DNA from: Axinella damicornis
Taxonomy: Eukaryota; Porifera; Demospongiae; Axinellida; Axinellidae
Direction of reading: 5' to 3'
NCBI GenBank assembly: GCA_963931865.1
Contig: OZ007505.1
Location: 19,051,139 to 19,115,138, forward strand
DNA: 64,000 nucleotides
Shown: positions 31,840-42,200 of the stretch, piece by piece
Position numbering within the stretch: position 1 is the first letter of the stretch
How the letters are laid out: every line of letters starts with the position of its first letter
Made by a program: the position numbers and the translations under genes
The notes under the pieces: generated by a model
What the model was told of the DNA's origin: nothing
Seen by the model: only the letters and a program-made list of their open reading frames with translations
Databases searched by the model: none

Positions 31840-32770
31840 GATGTCATGGCACTCATTCAAGCATTTGTCGCTTGCTGCAGTACTACCGCGTTAGTATTGC
31901 AAGTGACAAATATGCTGGGGTGAGAAGGCTTTGAGGCTATACTTCCCATGCATGCACCAAGACTAATTAATGTCAGGCATCCCATCAGCCCCCTGTCATG
32001 ACTGTCGTTCTGTGGTTAGGGTGAGGGAGGCACTCAGTGACGAAGTCTCCTCTCTAGATCTGGTGAAGGAGTGTCAGAGAAATTAAACCTTGATGACTAG
32101 GTATTGCGGTTGGTGTGAGGTGAAGTTGGCCCTTATCGCTGCAAGTGGCAATGGAGGCTTGATGGAGCAGACTGACTCACCCCTGAATGCTAGAATACTT
32201 CCGGGCGGATCCAGGATTTTAGAAAGGGGGTTGTGTGCATAACTGGGTTGCAGAAACTGAGCAGGTTGATGAGTCACCATGGTAGGGGACAGCACCTGTG
32301 TCCATTGTGCGACTTGGAAGGCCCTCAACTTCAAGCATTGTCAGTTCCTAAGTACATTGTGGACCACCAAAAGGGAGAGCTCAATGTTGACTGTGGTGGA
32401 GTTGTGATGAGAAGACCTATGGGCTTGCATATCAATTGTGCTGAGCTCACCTCGGTATTTGAGCTGTGAGCGAGTTAATTAATTTGCTTTTCAATTGGCC
32501 ACCATTACTTGAGCACTCACTTAGACTGTAGCTATATACATGCAGCTCTCCGGACATAGCTATTTGCTAATTCTGACTACACCATTAACATTGTGATTAC
32601 CGTCATCACTGATGCTTATGTGTCGATCACCTTGGTGTTGAAAATGATAACAATTTCCATAGTTTTACCTTTAGCTGGCTTTGTTTGATTGTCATGGATG
32701 TCATGACATCTGGTACGTTTCTAACTTACATGCAACTCTTTCCAAGTCAGGGTAAAAATAACAAAAAGAC
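31840..32770. repeat. Duplicated flank related to 490-1330
   Basis: 31840-32090 matches 613-850 in inverted orientation and 32230-32770 matches 870-1330 in direct orientation. The join near 32205-32230 contains GCGGATCCAGGATTTTAGAA, an end of the CAGTGGCGGATC family. No coding sequence is seen. Confidence 0.7.
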
Positions 32771-33298
32771 CTGTCATGCACTTGCATAAGACCTACGTAC
32801 CAGCAGGATACAGCCATGTGCAAAATAATCCAAAACACAAAGTAATGAGACAAAATCAACGAGACACTGGTCGATACCTACTCCTATACCAGATTATCCA
32901 GAAAACATCATTATTGGGATGCTTACAGACTTTTTATCAGTTCTCCAGCTCCATCGATCCATAAATTCTGGTGAACCACTAAAAATCTTTGATCAGACTG
33001 TAAGTATGCTTGTACTGTCTGGGGCCCTCAGAGGGCTTACTTACAGTAGGGCCCGGCTACATAGAGGTGAGTCGTACTCATGTTGATTATTCTTATGATC
33101 ATAATTTACTTCAACACTCATTTGATGGTACATACATTGCTATTAGCCATAGTGTCACACCCCATGTACCTGAGAGTTAATGCTAGATTACTTGCTTGTG
33201 CCCACCAAACATTCAATTATACATCAATAATCTATCATTGAGTGCTCACAATAGTACATTTCCAGTTGTTAATATTTATAGATGGATATATAGTAACC

Positions 33299-36200
33299 TC
33301 AATAATTATTGTTCACACTTCTGAAGCGAGATTCAAGAGTGCATGGCACATTATCCTTGGGTTGTATAGTGGTTCTCGCAGCTGCAACCAGCTTGTAGTT
33401 CTCAGGAAGGGAGATAGTAAAGTTCTGAACCAGCTTAGACAACACCACTTTAGTCTCCATCTGTATAGGGCAACATATGCAGACAATCGTTTTCAAGTCT
33501 TGAATGTGTACTAGCTTTATTGGGGATGAGACACAATTGCACCCTATAGCTAGCCTCGTTCCGAGTCCCACGCCCAGCTTTTCATCGCTTGCAGTACAGT
33601 AAAGCAGGGAGGGCCTGGTACATTTCCTCACGTCAGCATGACCTAATCGACAAATGGCAGAAATTTCAGAACGAGGATGCTGCGTTTTGTGTGTTATTCA
33701 ACCATCTACACGTTCAACACTCAATGCTCGGTGAGTACGACAGTCGCCCCCCGCTAGCTAGATACATGTACGTGTGGTATGTTACCTGGTACCTTCGCTC
33801 TTCTTGCTGTTCTGAGACCCACGTCTCTAGATCTTTCTACCGTCTTTCAACCCTTGATGTCACTCACATGAGGAAATGTACCAGGCCCTCCCCGCATTAC
33901 CGTACTGCAAGTGACGAAAAGCTGGGTGTGGGACTGGGAACGAGGCTACCCTATAGCAGCAACTTCCAAATGATCCCAGAATACCCATAAGAATTTATAT
34001 AGGTGGTTTAATATTAGATGTTAATACTCGGTATTATGCTCTTCAGTGGCGGTTTTAGAAATTTGGAAAGGGGGTTCACTGCCGAAGGAGGTGAACAGAG
34101 GTGCGAAGTGCCGATCTGTCTTCCACGCAAAGCGCGGAAAAATATTTTCACGGTAATTTTTCAGTTGCCTGGATGGGCTGTCGTAGCACCTTTGTGCTTT
34201 GCACTGCACTGCCACTGCTCTTTGGTTTCCGTGCAATCCGTGACCGTCTACATGATTCTCGACGTGGATTAATTCCATTCCAATTAAGTGTACAAAAAAT
34301 ATGTTTAAATGTTTACCTACCACGTACATACATGGTACGGTAGCTAGCTAAGTCAGAAATAGAGTTGTATATTAAATATCTCGAAGCAACTCTAGGCCTA
34401 GTCAAACGCCTGATCAGTAAGCCTTCAGCTTCTTAGTATAGTTCAATGCATGCATTTGCCTTTCACACAATACTAACTGAATCAATGTCATTAGTTTGGT
34501 GTACAAAGTTTTCCCATAACACTATAGTGGTGGTGATGGCACTGAGAAATCACTTACCATGGCAAAGTGTTTCCCAATGCAGGACCGATGGCCAAGTCCA
34601 AATGGAAAGTAGACAAAGGAACTGGGCCTGCAGAATTGCCATTTCAGAACTGCTTTTATGCGGAACAAATAATTTTATAGAAGAAGACTGACCTTGTGTT
34701 CGTGGGGTCAAATCTGTCTGGATTGAAGATGTCAGGGTCAACAAAGTGTTCTGGAAATCGACACATTGTTGCAGTGGACAACTGAAAGAGAATCCCATTC
34801 ACATCTTTACGATCGTGCAATAGCATCCCAGTGGTCATGTTAGCTTCTGCAGGTATCATGCAGCTAACTCAAGTGCCTACTGTGATTTGTGTGCCCTCTG
34901 GGATGTGGTAGCCACCAACTTTAATTCCACCTGGGCCAGGACTCTTGGAAATGCCAAAGGCTGGTGGGTACATACGGAGAGTTTCAAGGAGAACCTGAAA
35001 ATTCAGCAACAGTGAAGCTATGAGGTTATTTGGTATAATGAGGATGAGTTGTGGAACCATCAAGGATGTTACTGCACATAATTCTATCAATAGTGGATGA
35101 CCAAAATGAAGCTTACATGTACATAGTTAGTACACATACCTGTTCAGTGTACTGTAGTTTCTCCAAATCTTCAGCACTGACACTTTCCTTGTTTCCAAGC
35201 ACCTCATCAACCTCTGACTGTAACCTGTACACAGGGAAAGTTACCGAGTACCATCGCTATCATCACCACTGGGAGCAGGAAGCACTCACCTTTCAAGGAT
35301 GTGTGGATTAAGATGCAAGAGCACAACTGCAAATGAGAGCAGGTTCATGGTCGTTTCCTGGCCTGAAACGAGAACAATGCATTGAAATCCTGTCTCTAAT
35401 CATAAACTTATACACTGTCTCTCAGAACTATACAGAGGAACCACCTATGCTACGTGGGATCACCCATGCATTTCTCTAGGAGGCATAGCAACTGGTTGCT
35501 GCTTTTCATGTAGCAGATGCATATAGGTGTCCGAAGTCAGAGGCCAAATCCCGATGAACAAAGTTTCAGAGCCCTTCATATTCAAAGCCATATACCAAAA
35601 CTATGAAAATGTGGTTTGCATTGTAGTCTCAATGCATTGTATTCACGTATCTTGGACTCTTGAAGTAGTATTGCCTTGGAAACTAGAGCTGTTCATAGAA
35701 CACATACCCCGCGCTGAACGTCAGGGTGCATGCAGTGCAGCTACAATCGACGTGACATCTCTGCCGATGCGCATCGAAAGGGCGGCTATCGCGTATACTG
35801 TGTTCGTGTATGGCCATATCCAAGGTGTGGGAGTGACCGCTTACCGTATATACAACATATTATATTGTGAAGCTGGAGAGGTGGGGCCAAATGTTACGAA
35901 TAATAGGAAATAGCTGGAAAAGACAGCCGAAACAATAGCCAGGATGTCTGCGAAGTACATACAGTGCTCCAGAGCAAGAGAGTCAACTTTGTCAGTTTTT
36001 ATATAAAGTTCTATAACTTGAAGCCAGATGCATATTAAGTTTCAAAACTTGGTACATGAATGGAGAGATGATCGCAGAATCTATATCTTAATTTATGGGA
36101 TGCTGTATACTACTAGTGCCCTTGTATGGCTTTGTAAACATGAAATTTATGAAACACACTTTTTAGTTGTGATCTCTTCAGCCCATGCTAGTTAAGAGCT

Positions 36201-39200
36201 GTAAATTGAATTGAAGATACTCCACCCAAAGATACACAAATGAAAGTAGTTTGAAAGCTCAACTGTAAATGGTGTCTTAAATATTCAGCAAAACGCCTGT
36301 TTTAAAGGTGTAAAAGTGTTTAGTTACAAACTCACTGATGGTTACTAGTTAAGATTCCAAATTTGAATAGTTTATAGGCAATGCCCTGATGAAGCTACAT
36401 TGCAAATTTCAACCCCTAGTTCCTTTTTGGTCTGAAGATATGGAGATTTTTGTGTCAAAATTCCATCAAAACCCCTAAAACTGGCTGAGCACTTGTATGG
36501 TTTCTGTACTGCCATATATGGTAAAAAATCACTTTCTTTCAAACCTTATATTTTTACTTAAAATCGAAAGTTATGTACATAATACAGTACTTTAGAGCTC
36601 AAAATGCAGTGTACGAAGATTTTAAGAAGTTGACTCTCTTGCTCTGGAGCACTGTAGATCGTGAGAAAACACTGTTTCCTAGCGGTCATCTCGAAGCATG
36701 AAGTTACCAAATGCACTGCGTGTCCTGTTCTTGATGGGACTGAGGTCACGAAGAGGTGGAGCCATGTTATGAATAGTTATGTAAAGTAGGAATTAGCCCA
36801 AATACAGCGAAACGGAGCGCCTTGACTTCAGTCAGGTACATATAGAGCAGTTTTTTTGCTATTTGCTATTGTTTGACTCCATTTCGATGGTTTATGAGGG
36901 TCTATGTGGCGAGATTTCAATTTTTTTCGCCTGACAGACAGACGACAGACGACTGACTGACGACAAAACCGATTGCTTAACCCCGCTTCGCGCATGCGCG
37001 CGCAGGGTAATAAAGTGACTGAAAATCAATTCCTTACTCTATATCACCCATGTGTACTCATTGGTGATAATACTGTAATAGCACTTGCATGTGCATGGCC
37101 CGGGCGTCAGTATGATTGATCAATCGATAATCAATTATTAACAAGTGAGAAACTGGCTAATATTATACTATTATAAGTATCACCATAGTACCAAGCTATA
37201 CCGGAAAATATCACGAGTTTGTTGCCGTAGTATTGTTACGAGTGCGAAGCATGAGTAACAATGCCGAAGGCGACAAACAAGTGATATGTTTCCGGTATAG
37301 CTTGGTACTATGGTGACAGTCCTCTTCAGTAGCCCAAAAAGTAGTCATTACCAGGCTACCAGCTAGTCCAGGTAGTCTCTGACACAAAACTATCACAGAT
37401 TTGCTGTAGCGCACGTGACGTAATTACTGTACATAATACGGATCTCTCGCGTGACCTACAGTACTAATACGGATTTTTCACGTGACCTACTGTACAAAAT
37501 ACGGGTTTTTATCAACTGCGCTTGCGTACCAGGCTTTCCCATTGACTGCTGTACATTATTCAAATGTAGGTGTATGATAAATAAAATTATAGCCACAGTG
37601 CATGATGCTGAGAAAGACATGGCACGGAAGCAGAAAGCAGTATATAGCAATGCAGTGGAAGTACCAAGTTGCCATGAGAGCCCTTCCTGATAACTGCAAG
37701 TATGTCGGTGAAAACTTTTTTCTTTGTGTGACGGTTTCTGCTATCTAAGAAAGATGGTAGCAAAGCGGAAAGCAGTAGATCTATATAGTGAGCAGGCTGG
37801 GTGGGCCCAGGTTTGGCTACACCAATGTTTATTCTTAAGGTTATGATGTCATTGTACTATTATTTTGATGAAATTTTTTGCCAGTAACTTGGCTGCTTTA
37901 TATCTCAGGAACTATAACAGATATTAATCTGAAACAAGTTGCATTCCAACATTCCAACACCACACGACGAAGTATGAACTCCTGGAACAGGAAAATGAAA
38001 TGCCCCAGGGTATTTGGACCTAGGCAATTAGACTCACTGCTCGAGCACTTTTGCGTCAAATTACTGACAGGCAGATGGGAGCCCAACCCTCACTGGCACT
38101 ACTATGCAGAATTTGCTAGGTTGTGATGAAGAGATGTTCAGTGATCTGCGTATATTTTTGCTATCTGCACAAAACTTACCAGATCATCCTGCTCTAGGCA
38201 TGCATAATTCGCGATTTCTTTTCATGCCACCCTGCAAAATACACCAGGCTATCCGTGCAACAAGTCAAAACACATGACTTATCATCATTACATTGTAGCT
38301 GTTGTACGCTGGTTAAAACAGCTACAGTGTAATGATGAAAGTCAATAATGTTCACAAGGGTGCATGGTCAAGTACGAAGCTTTCTCTCAGCAACATTTAA
38401 AGTCAATAATGTTCACAAGGGTGGTCAAGTACGAAGCTTTCTCTCGACCACAGACAGCAACATCAACTGGACTTGGAGATCGACAGACTCACTGTCAGGG
38501 CTGCAGGTAAGAAGTATGAAAATCGGCACCGTTTCGATTTCAGTGCTGGTAAGAGGTGATGTATAGCCACAGAGAACGGCTTCAAATACGTATACACACT
38601 GGCGGATCCAGGGGTACTTCGTTGAGTTCGGACGAACTACCCAGAATTATACCCACAAAATATCGTAGACTACGTATCGACCAGTGGCGGATCTAGGGGT
38701 GCGAGCGAACCCCCCTTTTGACCCTTGTTAACATAAACTACTTGTATTATTGTAGCTGTGGTTGGTAATACCTTGACCGTTCGCGGGCTGAAAGCCTGAA
38801 GGCAGACATAGTCATGAGCTAGCTAGGTTTACGCTGCTACACAATTTTAATTTTACATCAATTATTTTTGTTCTGTATATACGTATAATTAGAAAATAAA
38901 GCAATAACGTCGACTGTCCACGTACGTGGTTGTAATCCGTCGACGATCATAGAAGCTAACAGTCCCACACATCTGGTTACTTAGTCAATCTTCTTTGCGT
39001 CTGAGGTTACTTAGTCAATCTTCTTTGCGTCTGGGGTTAAGTTAGTCAATCTTCTTTGCGTCTGGAAACATGTCCAGAATGCGCAGAGATGCTACGAGAG
39101 CGCTTCCTGATCGCTAAAAAGAACACGTAAAAAAATTTTCCGCGCTTTGCGCGGACTGATCACCACTTCACAGCTCTGCACACCACCTTTGGCGGTGCGC

Positions 39201-42200
39201 AGTGACAGTGTATGTGCCAACCGAACCACCCTTTCAAAATCTCTAGATCCACCACTGATACATATAGCAACAAGCTTACTTGGCAGTGATCAGCTATCTA
39301 GATCAGCTAGTCCAACCTACGTAGCTACACGCTATGTACGCAAAATCAACCGTTCACTGTGGCTATTCATAATCATCGCTTCGACCAGCAAATCGAAACG
39401 GTACCGATTTTCATACTTCATACCAACCATAAGAAAACCCTGTATTAAAGTATAACGCCTAGTATTAAAGCACCCATATAAATTCTTATGGGCTTATGGG
39501 AACTCATGACGACTTTTGCAGTCATTGGTTGGTAAAGAGTTGATATCCGACACCAGTTGGTGGGTAGACGTCATTCAAGCAATCTAAACTGAGCCAAAAT
39601 TGAGGAATGGTATACTCTTTCACAAGTGGGCGCTCTTTTGTGACACAAAAGCAGATCTAATGGTTTTGCTCACCTGCAATATAAAAAGTGACAAAGTCGT
39701 CTACAAGGATTTCAAGATCAACATCCTTGCTAGTGCCTGCAGAGCAGAATGGAACACATAATATTATGACCAAAATCATCGATGATGGTTCTTGCAGACG
39801 ATTTCATCTGGATGCACATCCCGACATTTTGATCCATCATGTGCCACAGATAATCACTACTGCAGGAAGTATGCAATTATGTACCTAATCTGCACTTCTG
39901 AACAGAATACTAAGTTAAGTATTAATTTTATCAAGTCATGAGGGGCAACCGCACTCCTGGTAGACGCGATGCAACCGGTTACAACTCGCTGGTAGCACAA
40001 GCTACGCGTTGCAGCTCATTCCAATTAACGCACCTGTCACGTGAGGACCGGTTGATTGAGTCGGCAATGGCATCCAAAGGGAAGACAAGAACTTATTACA
40101 GCGCTCACAACTTCGCCAGCACGGTGAACTTCGGCATGTGAGCGTCAGTGAACGACAGCAATTACGGCTGTGTGGTCAGAATCTTTGTGGGGCCTTCGTA
40201 AGACTGTATTGGCAACCAACGTCAAAGAGAGCGATCAAGCAATGGCGGCCGACGGCACAACAAAAGCATTTTATCTCCACCAACAAGGTGAGTTTCAGCA
40301 CCAAAATTGTACGGTTGGGACAGTGCATGATAGCGATCATGAAGGTGCACTCAGAATCTTCGTATGCCTATCACTCGAACGAGTTATTTACATTATATTA
40401 TATTACACGGCACAATTTTTCCCCTACCAGGAGTGTAATATGTATAGGTTATATCCCTGGCCAGCGGGATGTATGACCCGTTATATCCCGCGGGAAAGGT
40501 CAGTGCTTGAGTGGAGCCGAGGAAGTGCCGAGGGCGAAGCCCGAGGCACTTCCGAGGCGGAACGAAAGCACTGACCTTTCCCAACGGATATAGGGTCATA
40601 CATCCCGCTGGCCAGGGATACAACTAACTTATACCATGCTTAGGCTATTCTAAACTGAGTACGCTGTGTAAACATGGATACTATGGTGTAGACACTCACC
40701 GATCAGTGGCAGAGGCATCCGTGATACTTGACTGAGGCAGCGGTAAAGGCCCAAGTCTCCTTGGCTAGACTAACAGAGCTTAGCCTTCGCTTTCTCGAGC
40801 ACGCGATCACTTACGGTATGCGCGCACAGCCGGCCGCGGGATATATGACCCGTTATTTCCCGCAAATACTGTAACGTGATTGGTTAGAATAGCCTAAGTA
40901 TGGTATAAAGATATATCTATCAGGAGGAAACAATCTTTAGTAATCATGTAATAAGTAATAGCTATATTCATCACTTCTTATGCACTGTTCTGGTGCAGAT
41001 CATTTACTTACTGACAACTTGCAGGATGTGTGAGAGAATGTCATTGGGGGGCTGCTCTCCACTCTTAATGGTCCTGATCCTCTTCTGGATGCAGTCCCTG
41101 CCAATGGCTCTGATGGCCCTGGCTGTCTCCCTGTACCCCTCTGCCTCAAGAGGATGTAGGTACTGCAGAGGAATCAAGATCATATATCTACTGTAGTAGC
41201 TAGGCACTTGTTGCTACTGAACATCCAAGTCTGGATGTTAGTGTACAGCTAGCCTTCGTGAGAATAATCGATCAGGCATGCTTTCTTGGTGAATACATTA
41301 TCACTTTAAAAAGTTGTTAGCACTAGTATCTTGTTGACTGAATGTTAAACTCCTGCATTTGACAAAATGTGCATGGTAGTCTCGGTCCCAGACCCAACCA
41401 ACCCCAGCACGGATCGCTTTTAGTATCGTGCATGTTATACTGGAAGCGTTTTACTGGAAGCGATACACGCGCTGGATAAATGGTCTGGAAACGAGACTCG
41501 TGCATAAGTAACTCCAGGACCGGTTACCAGAATAGAATCAGTGTACACAGCAATGTGTAACAGTGGCCATTCATTACATAGCAGAATTGCAGGCCTCCAC
41601 CCTCTGCCTTTCTCTGATGTTTGAGTTAAACTTCATGCCTTGTATCAACTTCACAGTGTACATATGTATACTACCCAAGGTGAAGACTTCCCTGATAACT
41701 CACAGGGTACAATGAAGGGATGACAGAATTAAAAACCTGCTCCACTCCTTTTAAGTTGTTGGCAATGAGAAATGACAGTTTGCCAGTTCCCTTAGCTCTC
41801 TTCAGGCCCAGTGACTTGTCATCCCATGTCTGTGTGAAGTCTGATGCAAAGGCAACCTGCAGAACACAAGAAATCATTAGTATAACTATATTGTATCATG
41901 ATATCATGAGTATAGGAATACAGTGAGTAGCCGATGCACGGTAGTTTATTTCATAGCCCTTGCACCTTGCTGATCACATCCTGAGTGACCTCAGCCAAGT
42001 GCTCCTTCATTGGTACTGTTGTTTTACCATCAGCCAGTGGCCTCAGCCCTTCTATGAATTTATCTGCACCCTCATTGAATGAAGGCACCAAGCCCTTCAG
42101 ATAACTGTACAGGGAAGATTGTCACATATTTGCATGGTATCACATACTTGGAGTCATGATACTCTAATATAGTATAATAATCACCTTTTGCTAAATGAAG

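Larger units (their letters stand above)
29583..33298. other. Intergenic region between AMN1 and P450 C
   Basis: Holds the AMN1 promoter side (a CRE-like ATGACGTC at 29639-29646, then A/G-rich low complexity at 29740-29850), a MITE (30692-30961), a short foldback (about 31250-31300) and duplicated P450-flank sequence (31840-32960). I see no gene with family similarity; short frames here lack support. Confidence 0.6.
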
